Part shown: one piece after another, positions 1-11,731 of the stretch | Position numbering within the stretch: position 1 is the stretch's first letter | How the letters are laid out: each line of letters begins with the position of its first letter | Source: Nissolia schottii | Lineage: Eukaryota; Streptophyta; Magnoliopsida; Fabales; Fabaceae | Direction of reading: 5' to 3' | NCBI GenBank assembly: GCA_003254905.1 | Contig: QANU01097513.1 | Location: 54,638 to 118,637 of the forward strand | DNA length: 64,000 nt | Translations under genes and position numbers: made by a program | The notes under the pieces: model-generated | The model's database searches: none | Told to the model about the DNA's origin: nothing | Seen by the model: only the letters and a program-made list of their open reading frames with translations

Positions 1-1042
1 GCGAATAATATGTTTGATGACCTTCAATAAGAGAAAGTTTAGATTCACATTATAGTTATATATTAAATTCATACCATACACTAGGATCGGTATTTAAAAA
101 AAATAAAAAAAAGCAAAATCAGAGTAAAAGAAGTTTGTGGAACCAAAAAAAAAAAACATTGAGATGGAAAAAAACTTCTGTCTATCTCATTTTTTGGCAT
201 CCAATCAATGTTATATACCTTTCCATCAAATCTTACCCCATGTCGCTCAAATATCCAATCATAGCCTAAGACTACATAACATAAAAATAAATGAAACTAA
301 TAGAAATCAAGACAACGTAACTGCATAACATGACAACTCTAACTACATAACATGACAACTCTCTTTATTTCTTTGGGTTGAAACTAAAAAAAGAAAAAAA
401 TTTACAATGTTATAACATAGAAATCAATCTCATATAAAAAATTATAAAAGCAAGAACCAACATAACATTATTTCTTAAAAAAAATAGTTTCGATATTAAT
501 AATTTCAATTTTCAGTACCTTTCTTTTCAAACGTGTTTTTTTTTTTTCCTTTTTAACTTGTTTGTTTTATAAAAATTGGATAAACCTTTAAATTTATCTC
601 TAAAATTAGTAAAGTCAGTAAAGTTCATACATTATTTTTTAAAAATATCAAATTATTTCATTGCATTGCATCTTTGCATCAAATTTCTTCTTGGCGTCAA
701 TGATCCATGGATGAATTTAATGGACAGGTGCAAATTTTGGAGACAAATTCAATATACGCATGTTAAATTGGGGATCAATTTACTATTTTCAAAGCTTAAA
801 GACAAACTTGACTATGTCAAAGTTGTCAAATTCTAGAATTTAAGTAAATTCATAAACTTTTAGTAAATTTGAGAGCTTAATGGTTGTTTTATTTAAACTC
901 ATAAATTTACTAATAAAAAAGTTAGTTCATTTAGTGTAGCAAAATCAGACGAGTTATCTTACAAGTTTAACATTAATGACCCATACGAAGGTTAACTCTT
1001 CAAAACCTTGAATAATAAGGGTTTTTATGTTTTGGGTTAGTT
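1..1042. other. AT-rich intergenic sequence
   Basis: About 1 kb of AT-rich sequence with poly-A and poly-T tracts. The short open frames in it show no recognisable domain or codon bias. I see no gene here; the right end merges into the ISD11 promoter. Confidence 0.6.
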
Positions 1043-1087
1043 TGGGCCCAATAATAAAATTTGGATCCAAAATAGTTTTTGGGCCCA
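1043..1087 (+). promoter_or_regulatory. Paired TGGGCCCA (site II-like) motifs upstream of ISD11
   Basis: Two copies of the palindrome TGGGCCCA lie at 1043-1050 and 1080-1087, about 110-150 bp upstream of the ISD11 start codon. TGGGCY 'site II' elements are known in promoters of plant nuclear genes for mitochondrial and ribosomal proteins. Their position before a mitochondrial Fe-S assembly gene fits that pattern. That they work here is inference. Confidence 0.5.
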
Positions 1088-1170
1088 ATATTATTTGTAG
1101 CCCCTCACACCTTTCCTTCCCTACGCCATCTTCTTCTTCCCCCAAAGGTGAGAGAATCTAGAGAAAGCAA

Positions 1171-1189
1171 GAGAGAGAGAGAGAGAGAG
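1171..1189. repeat. (GA)n microsatellite in the ISD11 5' leader
   Basis: A pure GA run of about 9-10 units ends a few bases before the ISD11 ATG at 1195. GA-rich leaders are common in plant genes. No further function is visible. Confidence 0.8.
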
Positions 1190-1194
1190 TAGCG

Positions 1195-1476
1195 ATGAGT
1201 GTTCCTTCTCGGAACGAAGTCCTGTCCCTCTTTCGTTCCCTCCTACGAGTCGCTCGCACCTTCCCCGACTACAACATCAGGGATTACATGAAACGACGAA
1301 CCCTCGACGCGTTTCGCCAGAACCGCGCCCTCTCCGACCCTCCTTCCGTTTCCTCGGCCTTCTCCGACGGCAAGTCGCAGCTCGACGTCGCCAAACGACA
1401 GTCCGTCGTGTACTCTCTCTACGCCCCTCCCCTCCGGAGCGTCATGGAGCTCCGGAACCCGCACAGAACCTCTTAA
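1195..1476 (+). CDS. ISD11: LYR-motif protein ISD11 (mitochondrial cysteine desulfurase partner)
   Basis: A 93-residue single-exon protein of the LYR family. ISD11 stabilises the cysteine desulfurase NFS1 in the mitochondrial matrix and is needed for Fe-S cluster assembly. The N-terminus EVLSLFRSLLR corresponds to the LYR motif, with F in place of Y as in other plant ISD11 proteins. It is followed by the YNIRDYMKRRTLDAFRQNR block and the C-terminal VVYSLYAPPLRSVMEL segment typical of the plant proteins. Length matches the family (about 90 aa). The ATG at 1195 follows a GA-rich leader and is the only sensible start. A GT directly after the stop (about 1482) and an AG near 2826 suggest a possible 3'UTR intron. 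The coding part is GC-rich compared with its surroundings. Confidence 0.93.
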   Translation: MSVPSRNEVLSLFRSLLRVARTFPDYNIRDYMKRRTLDAFRQNRALSDPPSVSSAFSDGKSQLDVAKRQSVVYSLYAPPLRSVMELRNPHRTS

Positions 1477-1989
1477 CTCTGTAGGTAACTGACACGTGTC
1501 AATTCTGCTTTTAGGTTTTATGTGGTGTGACTGATTTTTGATTTTTTGCTTCATAATTTTGTTGTTGTATTTGTGTCATAGTGTTGTTTATAGATTGGAT
1601 TTGGAATAATTGGTGACCAATTGTATTGCCTTTCTGCAAGATTGCTTGTTAGTTGGTGTTGTTGTGTGTATCGAATTATGCTCTGGTTTCATGTGGAGAG
1701 CGTTCGAATTTGGCTAGAATAATTTTGTATTCACTTCCTATTCGTATTTCGTGTTTGTAACTAGGTAAATGATATGTCTGACTTGTAGTATCGGGTGGAT
1801 TTCAGTTTGCACACCTTCAATGTGTGAAAACCGAGTTTCTATTTATCTCTATAGGTCTGACTTAAGAGAATGTAAAGAAAATAAGTACATTCTGTCATTT
1901 TTTGTTGGAGTAGTAAAACTTAGTTTGCAAACTATAAATCAAACACACCCTTAATTACCCTTAAATTTCTGCAACTGGAACAAGGTAGC
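1477..1989. other. ISD11 3' region, probably intron or UTR
   Basis: T-rich sequence after the ISD11 stop with no second gene. It is either 3'UTR or part of a 3'UTR intron that would end near 2826. Confidence 0.4.
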
Positions 1990-2350
1990 TTCTTAGCTAC
2001 CCTATGAAATCTAATTTAACTATTTTTAATAATTTTTACAATTAAATTCATTGATTTTTGTTATTATGTCATGTTCTATATGATTGTAATAAATTTTTCA
2101 TTAGTCAAATCATTGAAAGAGCCATCTTATAAGAGGTGTAGAGATTTGCAGACCATTTGAGCTTACGATGCATTTCTCTACAAATAATGTATTAAAAAGT
2201 ATTAATTTATCATATTAGATCATATAATTCATCAATATGTCATGTTAGATAATGAAATAATAACAAAAATCAATGAATTTAGTTGTAAAAATGATTAAAA
2301 ATAGTTAAATTAGATATCATAGGATATTTACCCCATAGGATAGCTAAGAA
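1990..2350. mobile_element. MITE-like element with long terminal inverted repeats
   Basis: The left arm starting TTCTTAGCTACCCTATG at 1990 is mirrored by the right arm ending at 2350 (...CATAGGATAGCTAAGAA). The arms pair for about 85 bp, including TCTAATTTAACTATTTTTAA and ATTCATTGATTTTTGTTATTA. The right arm carries an extra stretch of about 18 bp. The element is roughly 360 bp, AT-rich and non-coding, as expected of a MITE. I could not find a clear target-site duplication, so the superfamily is open. Confidence 0.75.
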
Positions 2351-3127
2351 ACCACCATGGAACAATCCTGTTGCACATGAGCAATTCACTTATATGAGCT
2401 TTAGCAGATCAATACTCGAGAGCCTAACTGTCAAAGTTGCTGATTTATGGGTATAGCTCTTCTAGTATGATGTGCTTATCATGATGTCTATAACTCAACT
2501 CTATATAATACGAGAGAGTACACGAAAGAGATTGAGAAACTAGGCAAGTGAGCTGGTTTTTATAGTCTGCTATACCATTGAAAATACGAGGAGTCATTTT
2601 AACAAGATTAGATGTAGATCCCTTTTTATAGGGCAGAACAGCTCCTGGCAGGGGAAAGATTAGTACCAAACATAGAAACACATACATGGAAATGTCATCA
2701 TCTGTTGCTATTGCATGAACATTAAGGCAGTGCTCTTTGCGAATTGCTTCTGTTTCATGTCTGATTATCTTTTCATTAGTAGGATGTCGTATTCACTCCT
2801 TCGTGTTTCGAGTTATTGCAGGGTCTGTTGAGGAGAGGACGAATCAGAAATGTGTGTTTCCTTACCTTTGCATTCATCAGTTGAGGAACTGGCAACGAAG
2901 TGCAAATCTTTCGAAGATCTTAGTTTCTCGCGGAGTGCAAAGCATGCTCTTTTAAATACGCGACATTTCAATTTTTTTCGGAGGACAATTTGATGTATGT
3001 GATTAGTAGAGTAGCTTCCCTATTAATAATTGTGAAACCTTTATTGAAGTTATTAGAATGCGTAATTTAGTTGGCTTGTCTCAAAACTTACAATTTTTTA
3101 CTTGTAGCTTGTCTGGAAACTTATAAT
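2351..3127. other. Region downstream of ISD11 with a possible 3' exon and short ORF
   Basis: A splice-acceptor-like TTATTGCAG ends near 2821 and is followed by mixed-composition sequence unlike its AT-rich neighbours. It contains a 47-codon ORF from ATG 2850 to TGA 2993. This may be a 3'UTR exon of ISD11 or an unrelated small gene. The protein is not recognised. Confidence 0.3.
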
Positions 3128-4085
3128 GCTATGGAATTGAATTGAATTCCAATGAAAATTGAATTAAATTCTTATGTTTGGAATAAATCATTGAGTAAAG
3201 AATTGAATTCATGTAAAATTATTAAAATATCCATTCAATTAAAAATTATCTTAACTTGCCCCCGTATCTTTGTGAGACTACAATACATGTCTCTTTTTCC
3301 TCCACCCATCGCAACTCCTTTCCACCCAAACTCTCTCCCTCTCTTGGCCCAACTCTTTCCTCCTCCCCTAACCTTCGAGCCACCACAGCTTGTAATAGGC
3401 ATTGAGTTTGTATGGTCCCCTGTGTAGTCTATGATTCTAATTCCTTCATTCCTCTTTCCCTACTCCGTCCGGCACTCTCTCATCCATCTTTTGTCGACGT
3501 CAAGGTTGGATCTGGTCCCAGTGCAGACTCTCCACTCTTCCTCTTCCCGTGTCTATGCATTATTACTATGTCCCCATTTGCTTGCTGGTCCCTCAGATAT
3601 GCTTTCTGGTGCGTTTGGTGGCGGAGTCATCATGAACCAGGGCCTTCTTGAGAGGCGGCTAGCCGATTATGGCAAAGCACAAGAAGTGAGAATAAAAAAC
3701 GAAGTGTATAGAAGAGTATTTTGGATTTGAGTGGTGCTATATGTACATTAAATATTGTCCCAATGTATAGCCACCATTGTTTTAGATACACTCTGGCCTA
3801 TTATTCCCTAGTACTCACTAATTATGAGTATTTTTATGTATAATAGTATGTCGGTTGTATGTTGGTATTCATTTTATTGTACACATAGACTTTAATAGTA
3901 TGTCGGGTGTACGTTGGTATTTATTTTATTGTACACATAGACTTTTTCTTTAGATTTTTACTTGTTTTGGTTGGATGAATTAGTAGAGATTTGCAAATCA
4001 AATCCCTTTGGGTTTGATTTACTTTGAGGGAAATTGTGGGAATTGAATTCCATTCCAATTCCTAAGGGAATTCAATTTCATGGTG
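3128..4085. mobile_element. Possible non-autonomous DNA transposon with GAATTC-rich ends
   Basis: The left end near 3128 (ATGGAATTGAATTGAATTCC) and the reverse complement of the right end near 4081 (ATGAAATTGAATTCCCTTAG) resemble each other. Both ends are rich in GAATTGAATTCC palindromes. The interior shows a local direct repeat at 3843-3945 (AGTATGTCGGTTGTATGTTG and a near copy). No transposase ORF is seen. Limits and class are uncertain. Confidence 0.35.
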
Positions 4086-5576
4086 TTATAGTTAGTTTTT
4101 GATACGATGTGCTCTTTTAGCGTAATAATTTTATGATGCAACAATGACAAGGGAGTAAAATATCATTTTTGTTCTTAAAGTTAGCAATTTTTATTAATTT
4201 CGTTCTCAAATTTTTAAAATCATCAAAATTATTCTCAAAGTTGTCAAATGTTCATCAAGTTAATTTCACATAGACTTAACCCTAGAAAAAAAACTTGATG
4301 GGTGTTTGGCAACTTCAAAAATAATTTTAATGACTTTGAAAGTTTGAAAACAAAATTGATAAAGACTATTAATTTTGAAGATGAAAATGATATTTTACTT
4401 GGCAAAGTTGGATTAGCTGTGGTGTTGTTGAGATTGATTTTTATGGTTGTAGAAGCATTGGAAACGTATTTTGCGTTATTAACTCTGAGGACAAGCATAT
4501 ATAGGTGCCTTTTAGTGCGAAAGAGTGCAAAAGAACATGGTGACCATCGGAGTGTAACTTTAAATATGGTCAAGAAGTGTATCTTTAATCTTAGTTTTCC
4601 GTATTAATCTAATCTCCCGCTGTAAAGATATGGCCACGAAGAGTTACAAAAATCGCAAGAACCATTTCATTATAAATTACTTTTAAGGGAATAAGTCCTC
4701 TCATGAATTTTTCATATGACATTATTATGTGTAATCTTTCACCTTTAATTTTTCTTTTATTTATGTCATGTACGAGTCTCACTTTTTTAATTAATATTGA
4801 GAAATCACACATGACAAAATCATATAAAAAAATCCATGTGAAAAAATTCATCCCACTACTTTAATTCTTCCACAACCCAAAATTATGTAATCTCTAATGA
4901 AGAAGAGATATTATTAGGTGAACATTTGCTCAATAATTTTTTCTTACACACAAAAAGGTGATACATCTCAGCATATATTTAAATATATTTTTAATAAATC
5001 TTGTGATACCCACAATTTTTTTATGTGTGCCTGAGAACATGTTCACATAAGAATATTTTTTTAAATAAATGATGAAATAATCAACATAAACCTTTTTTTT
5101 TCTAAATGAAAATGTGAGGATTTTTACGCATGATTTATTCCCTAATTGGTGCATGTTGGGAAAATTGTGCTAAGCGGACCATATTAGTTGTTTGAGAGAG
5201 GAAATGTGTTCTTTCAAGTGTTTGTCCCAACGGAAGTGTCTGAAGATATGTTGCTTCATGTCTACTATGAAGAAATTGAAAGGAAATGTTGCAAGGTAGC
5301 CTATTTCTCTGGTTAAGTCAATCAACCCGAAAGCCATGTAGCCATTACACATGAAATTGCTTCCCAGAATTGAAAACAACTGAGAAAAATTTAAACTAGT
5401 GAACAAAAATTGAAGTGGAACATTACAACTACAAGTCCATTTACATAACCAAAGATCTATTAGACAATCAAATGAGCTCTACCAATCTCAAGTCCAAACG
5501 AATAACTCTAGAATACAATCAAACAATACAGATTCAAAGTGAAACTAGGTCTTACATGATCATGTTAAATGGCCTT
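4086..5576. other. Intergenic sequence and 3' flank of the BAG8-like gene
   Basis: AT-rich sequence with only short unsupported frames. The last few hundred bases before 5577 are presumably the 3'UTR of the minus-strand BAG8-like gene. Confidence 0.5.
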
Positions 5577-7109
5577 TCATGTCAAAATTCTCACACCCTT
5601 ACTCTTCATCAACTCAGCTTTGTTTTCCATCTTAACAGGAACCGGAGCAGAGAACAAAATCCTCTCTTGGTGTGCATGAAGCTGCCCTTTCGCTACATTT
5701 CTGCCATCATTCTTTAGGCCCCTTCTAGGGATCATTCCCCCATCATCGCTGCTATGTGGCGATCCTCCATTTTCCTCAACCACGGCTTCCTCATCATCCT
5801 CGCCCCCTTGAGAAGAATTGACAACATCTTCAACTGCACAGCCACCATTCTCCAAGACCTCTCCTTGATCATCACTAGATGAACTTACATCCAAGCAAGT
5901 CACATCCCCACTTAGATCCGGTTCATAGGCACCGGCGCCGCCATAAACCTCATAAATCTTCCCAGTCTCTGCAAATGTCACACTTTTCTTCACCCTAGGT
6001 TGAACTCCTTGCCTCTGAACAAAGACCCCATTTTTCTTTGGTGACGCCTCATTCCTCCTACTGACCAAAACATTGGAAACTCCGTCATCACCATCATAAT
6101 CATCATCATCATCATAATCACCGCCACCAGCAACACGAAGAACACCCTCGTGCTCCAAACCTTCACCATTTTCAGAAACCTTGCACAATTTGCTAATCCT
6201 CTCAACCCTGCCCCTCAAATTCTGCAACATCTTCCTCCTCTCATCATCGTCACCACCACTAGAATCTCTTGATTTGTTCACTCTCTGAGCAAGCCTCCCA
6301 TTCTTTGCTATTGTGACACAACGCGTATGCTTCTTCACAGCAACCCCTTCAATTGAGTCCAGAAACTGAACCAAATCCCTGTTAATCGACCTCTTCCCAT
6401 CCACAATCATCGGATCACAACCCTAATGACAAAATTTGGAAATCCCCAGGGTCAAAAAAGGAAAGAAAATGCAAAACAAAACAAATAATTTTTTTAAGAA
6501 AAAAATGAAAACCCTTTGATTGGGGTTACTACTAACCTCAATGGAATCGAGTTGGAGGAGCAAGTTGAAGGCTTTATGGGAGAGAGCGGCGAAATTGTGG
6601 TGGGTATTGAGGGAAAGAGAGGATTTGAGGGAGTTGAAGGTGGACTTGATGAGAGCGAGGTGCTTGAGGTGACTTAGGGTTCGTGATCTGCGAGCGAGGA
6701 AGGAGCGGAAATGGGTCTGAATGACACGCGCCGCAGCGTGGCGGAGAGAGAACGAAGAAGAAGAAGAAGAAGAAAAGGAGTGGTGGGTGAGTGAGGATTC
6801 GAGGGATTCGACGCGGTGGAGGAGGGAGGAGATTGCGGAATGGGTCTGGTGTTGGGGGCTGTGGGATTTGGGGTAATGGGGATGGAGGGGAATGGGTAGT
6901 TGTGGGTGTGGTTGAGAGAGGAGGGAGGCAATGGCTTGTGCAAGGTGGTGGTGATCTTGTGGTGGTGGGGGGGGAGGGGTGGTGCAACAAGTGTGAGAAG
7001 GGTTGTTGCTGCAGCAGCAGCAGCAGTGGGTGGAAGGAGGAGGAGGAGGAGGAGGGAGTTGGTGATGGTGGTGAGAGTGGTGGTGGGGGTGATAATGGTG
7101 GGAGGCCAT
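5577..7109 (-). CDS. BAG8: BAG family cochaperone, BAG8-like (two exons)
   Basis: Two exons on the minus strand: 7109-6537 and 6422-5577 (donor GAG|GTTAGT, acceptor TCATTAG|GG), joining in frame to about 471 residues. BAG proteins bind the Hsp70 ATPase domain. The plant subgroup with an IQ motif also binds calmodulin. The first 90 residues are His/Pro/Cys-rich low complexity. Next come a calmodulin-binding IQ-like helix (AARVIQTHFRSFLARRSRTL) and a BAG-like helical stretch with LKHLALIKSTFNSLKSSL. After the splice comes the subgroup signature DPMIVDGKRSINRDLVQFLD. The C-terminal half is acidic and Ser/Gly-rich, with Asp runs encoded by a GAT microsatellite near 6095-6120. Assignment to BAG8 rather than another IQ-BAG protein rests on this overall layout. 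Confidence 0.8.
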
Positions 7110-8036
7110 TCAGTATTGATGTGTAAGAGGGAAAGAGAGGTTGTTTGATTGGATTGAGCCTTCAGCTTCTGTGTGAATGGCGTCGAGCTGAGGCAGAAGG
7201 TTAGAGGAGTTTCAAGGTTTTTTTGGCCTTTTTCCCCTTCCTTGTGATGATGAGGCTATTGTCTTATTATTGGATATACTTAGGTCAATCCAAATCATCA
7301 AGATTCAAAACTATGTGCTTGAATATAAATTTCATATTCCTAAATTTAGAAGGAGTAATGCTTAGGCTCACAACTAATTCATATACTTACTTGTCAACTT
7401 ATTTATTTTAATAAATGACATTTGATATTTTATTTTTTATTTATAATTTGAGTGTTATTTATTAAAGTTAGTAGGTTAGCATGTAAGTTGATTAAACATT
7501 TTTCATTTAAAAGTTCCTAAAGTTACTTATGAAAAAATTCATTTTGCAATAATATTAATTTGAGAAAAAAATGGAATTTGTATATTTTCATTGACATTCA
7601 ATGCTTTATAAAATTGTCCCTAAACATTATTTTTTTCACAGAATTTTACCTCATATGGATTATCGGTATGAATTTTGTTAATAAGTGCTATTTTATAAGG
7701 AAGTAAGAAAAAGAAATGTTGTATCTAAATTTTATAAGTCTTAATACATTGGAAACACGAAAAAACTCAATATTTCACTTAGACACTTGTTAACTTTTTT
7801 CTAATTGTAGTATGGACTAAAGCTAACAAGTGTCATTATAACATTTGTTAAGAAAATAAAAAAGATAACATTTCATTGAAAACTTAGATATATTGATTAC
7901 CAATACATATATTGATCACCAATACCATTATATGACTTAAAAACTTTAAATCTTTTTTTTTTAACTAATGTTGAGGGCATTGGTTAGCAAAATTCTAGTA
8001 ATTATTATTAGTAACTTTTTAATCATAAATTAAGTA
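7110..8036. other. BAG8 upstream region and AT-rich intergenic sequence
   Basis: The first 100 bp are the pyrimidine-rich leader and promoter of the minus-strand BAG8-like gene. The rest is AT-rich sequence with no recognised gene. Confidence 0.5.
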
Positions 8037-8038
8037 TA

Positions 8039-8300
8039 CTCTCTCTGTCCCAAATTATGTGTCATTTTAGTTAAATGTACATATATTAAAAAACTCTAGA
8101 ATTAAGAATAGTTTAATGAATAATTTTATTAAATTACCCTTATTTAATTTTAGTATAACACTACTTAACATTCTTTAAGAAAATAAATTAATGGAATAAT
8201 TAAAAGCTTAATAATAAATGTTACCTTAAAAAGTGAGAATGGCAAATAATTTGGGTCAAGAAATATTAATTAAAGTAACAAATAATTTAGAACGTGGGAG
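8039..8300. mobile_element. Stowaway-type MITE
   Basis: The left end CTCTCTCTGTCCCAAATTAT is a variant of the classic CTCCCTCCGTCCCAAAATTAT terminus. The right end, read as reverse complement, is CTCCCACGTTCTAAATTATT. The element is 262 bp, AT-rich, non-coding and bounded by TA at 8037-8038 and 8301-8302, the expected Tc1/mariner target duplication. Confidence 0.85.
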
Positions 8301-9218
8301 TAATTACTTGCACTAATTTGAAAGTGTGGAATCCCAAGAGTAGGAAGATGATGAGTGCATAAGGACGAGGGAATATAAGTTGGCGTCTACCTTAAGATGC
8401 AACAACGAAGGAAGTAGTAAAAGGCTGGTATTACGTGGCCCACCAATGCTAACAGTCCAACAATTTTCCAAATAGGTCAAGGACTGGAGGGCCCAATTGT
8501 TAATTATATGAAGTGAGATCAAAATCAATTGAAAATAAAAAATAAAAAATAATTAATACAATTAGTAAAGAACGATTCTTTATCCCGCAAATGAGCCCAA
8601 TGGAATGACGGACACCAAATCCACCTAAACTCTTTGCAACCAAAAAAGATACACACCAAAATAAAACAGTAATAGCTGGTGTATTGTGACAATTTTTGAG
8701 AAAAACTAAATTTTCTTCGAGAATAGAAATGAATGACATGATTGCAGTTACTTGAACGAAGGAAAATGCTATACAATACAAAATCCCTTGTATACAAAAC
8801 TTATACAGAATGATGTGCCATCATTTTATTGATAGCTGTTATTCACCATCTGCCAGCTTCAATAGTTATCCATGTCCTCTATCTACGGTTACCCCTTTCT
8901 TCAATTCTCTGGATGAAGCTCTTGGTACAAAATAGCATTGATCTTGAAATAAACAGAAAACTGTGTAAACAGAAGCATGAATCTGTGGCATTAGGAACTT
9001 GGTCCTTTCACAGCTGCATCTCAGATGTGTTTCAAATAATGCTGAAATGTTGTATTGACTACAGTAAATTTCATTAGTATATACACTCAGTCAACCCATT
9101 TGTCATATGAACTAAAAATTTAGCCAAACTACGTTCTGCTCAAATGCTGAATGAAGATGATAAAATAATGTGAGCCAAGAAAGAAAAAGCAATGTTTCCA
9201 AGAGTAACAGGTAAAAGT
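8301..9218. other. Intergenic sequence and 3'UTR of the zinc-finger gene
   Basis: No coding region is supported. The stretch next to 9218 should be the 3'UTR of the minus-strand zinc-finger gene. Short frames at 8313-8797 on the minus strand lack any domain. Confidence 0.5.
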
Positions 9219-11194
9219 TCAACTGGCTTTGGATTGTGATGCTTTCTTCACCATAGCAGCATGCTTTTGTCCTGCAAGATGGAACTTGTATACTGTCTCA
9301 CTATTACATACCACATTACATATACCACATGTTCTAACTGCTTCAGCTGCTGCCCCTCCTTCAAGAACCTTCTTCATCTTTTTCTCCAAATCCACGGGAG
9401 TTTCGGCTGTTTTCCTCTTACTCGTGTTCCCACTGCTAGATTTTCTCATGTCGGGGTCGGTCGGTAATTGTGGTCCTATAACAGGATTAGATGCCGCCGG
9501 TGGACGGACTTGGGGCGGCCTCAGCAATTCCATGAGTTTCTCGACGTTCTTCTTGTGCTTCTTGCCTAATTTATGTTGATCCAATACCTCCTTGCTGGTG
9601 CACTCTATCTTGCAAACTTCACAATATGCAGATTGCACAATCTTAGTTTTAACCTTCTTTGGGTGTTTCTTCCATGTTCCGTTGGCATGAGGTTGTGTCG
9701 CGGTATTGGTCCAATATGCGGGGTTAGCATTCGCAGCGGCCAAATGCTCTGTTCCATTTGATAGCAAAGAGACAACCTGCATGAATGGTTATATGGACTA
9801 TTCCCAACTGATGATAATACAAAATGCAGTTAAAAATTATAAGAAGACATATAATTTCATTCCATTCCCTTCCCTTCTATTTCTGAATTTCATATTTTCA
9901 CCATTCCTTTCTCTTTCCATGGAGCATACAGACCATTTACAGTTAAAACCCTTTACCTTTCCTCCAATTCACCAAAACATTTACAGCAAACAAAACAGAC
10001 TATGTTTGTCTGATCCAAATCATAACCAATCAATTAGAATCCGACAATGTTGATGTCATAAATTTCAAGAAATTTCACAAGATAGAGAGAGAGAATATAA
10101 ATTCTTTATTAAATGAGCTTATTGAGACACCTGAGTTAAAAAACCATTGAATAATCTACAACCTAGTTATGGTCAACAGTGGCACTAAACAAGGACATCA
10201 TAATTGATGTCTTCAAGTTCAAGTTTCAACTATATCAGTAAGTCATCTTGAATATACAAGACTACAAGTGCGTTTGCATTAGGCAATCAGCTTATTTTAG
10301 GTTCAAAGCAACTTATAATCAAAAGCTGATTGAGACTACACGTGTGTTTGCGTTAGGCCATTAGCTTATTTTAGGTTCAAAAAAGATTATAATCAAGAGT
10401 TTATTGAGACGATCTTTTGCAATAAGAAAACAACTATTTCATCCATAAGAGCTGTTACTAAGCAAGCACACAGAATCTGCCCTATTAACATGAAAGTTGA
10501 AACCAAAAAACAACATCCATCATTCCTGAACTTGAAAAAATAATACTCAAACTCATGCACACACATTCCCCATCATTTCCTCAGCATTCCAAAGTCCAAA
10601 CCAATCAATTCAAAAGCCAAAAAACAACCTTGCCACATCACAATCACAATCATTTACCAAAAAACACACACTAACCCAATTGTAAAAATTGAAACTTTTA
10701 AGACAAAATGAGAGAGAGAAACCCACTCCACTTACGGGTGCATAGATAACAGCAGGGTCAGCACCGTACTGCCTCACAGCTTCCCTAGCAGCCCAATTCT
10801 GAGCATTGGGGTCCCAGTAGTACCCACCAGAAGAATCCACCACCAAGGTGCTTGGATCAACCACATGGGTGTGATTTTGAGTGTATGAGAAATTGGGAAC
10901 AAAGGGCTGTTGTTGTTGTTGTTGTTGTTTATGACCCACCACCACATGGGTTGTTGTTGTTGCTGCTAATGGCAATGGGGGAGCATAGGATTCAATTTCA
11001 ACCCCAGGAGGATTAAGCCCAGGCTCCAACACAGAAGAAGAGGAAGAAGAAAGGTTAGGGTTTTGAGGGTAAGGGATGTAATGGGTAGTGTAAGACGATG
11101 TTGTTGTTGTTGATGATGAAGGTGGTGGTAGGTAAGAGGGAAGTGGGGTTTGGGTTTGGTTATGATGAAATTCAGGCCAAGTTGTGTGATCCAT
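9219..11194 (-). CDS. Double U1-type (matrin-like) C2H2 zinc-finger protein
   Basis: Two exons on the minus strand, 11194-10736 and 9776-9219 (donor CACCC|GTAAGT, acceptor CATGCAG|GTT), give 338 residues in frame. The N-terminal half is low complexity (Pro, Ser, Thr, His and an eight-Gln run) and ends in the conserved YYWDPNAQNWAAREAVRQYG block. The second exon carries two U1-type fingers, YCEVCKIECTSKEVLDQHKL..H and TCGICNVVCNSETVYKFHLA..H. They have Cx2C and Hx5H spacing typical of zf-met fingers that bind double-stranded RNA or RNA-protein complexes. A Lys-rich stretch (RKTAETPVDLEKKMKK) lies between the fingers. A nuclear RNA-binding role is inferred from the fingers. Plant homologues are sometimes called UBP1-associated protein 1-like; I do not assert that name. 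Confidence 0.86.
10261..10408. repeat. 74-bp tandem duplication in the zinc-finger gene intron
   Basis: ACTACAAGTGCGTTTGCATT at 10261 recurs as ACTACACGTGTGTTTGCGTT at 10335, and both copies continue with AGCTTATTTTAGGTTCAAA and TTATAATCAA. The two copies differ at about one base in eight. Confidence 0.8.
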
Positions 11195-11731
11195 GGCTAT
11201 GGTTTTTTATGGGGTTTTCATCAATGGCATGGGATTAAGAGGGGTTTTTGATTTGTGAAAGAGGAGAAGGTAGCGATGTAGAGAGAGAAAGAGAGACAGA
11301 GTGAGTGAGTGAAACACATGGAATTGGAGGGTACAGTAACATTTTGTGCGTGGAAGTGCTGCCATGAAAGGAAGGTCTATGATTTGTTTTGGTCAATGAA
11401 GGAAGAAAAAATTATTGATCTTTGTTTCTGTTTTTGGTAATGGGATACAATTATTGTTCGATCTAGTCCACGTCTCTTATCAATGGGCTTGGGTCAGATT
11501 TCAGTATTACCTTCTTTTATGTACAAATGTTAAATATCATTATATGTATACTAGAAAATGGGGCACCCAAACAAGTTATAATTCAAGTGGCACTTCATCG
11601 TTTGATATCAATGATATGATAAGGTGCCAGGCTTTTGTAATTCCTTTCCACACATTCGACTGGTTAGTCTTCGGCTTGACATCAGGTATGGTATCATCCC
11701 CACATTTATATTTATCTCTCAACACCTGAAC
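11195..11731. other. Zinc-finger gene promoter and intergenic sequence
   Basis: A GA-rich leader (11280-11310) lies upstream of the minus-strand ATG at 11194. Beyond about 11400 there is unassigned sequence up to the LINE fragment. Confidence 0.5.

Noticed and set aside
6574..7148. Long Pro/His/Gly-rich frames on both strands at 6.6-7.1 kb
   Set aside because: They are alternative readings of the low-complexity first exon of the BAG8-like gene.
8313..8797. Overlapping minus-strand frames of 71-93 codons
   Set aside because: No domain, no homology recognised and no splice support.
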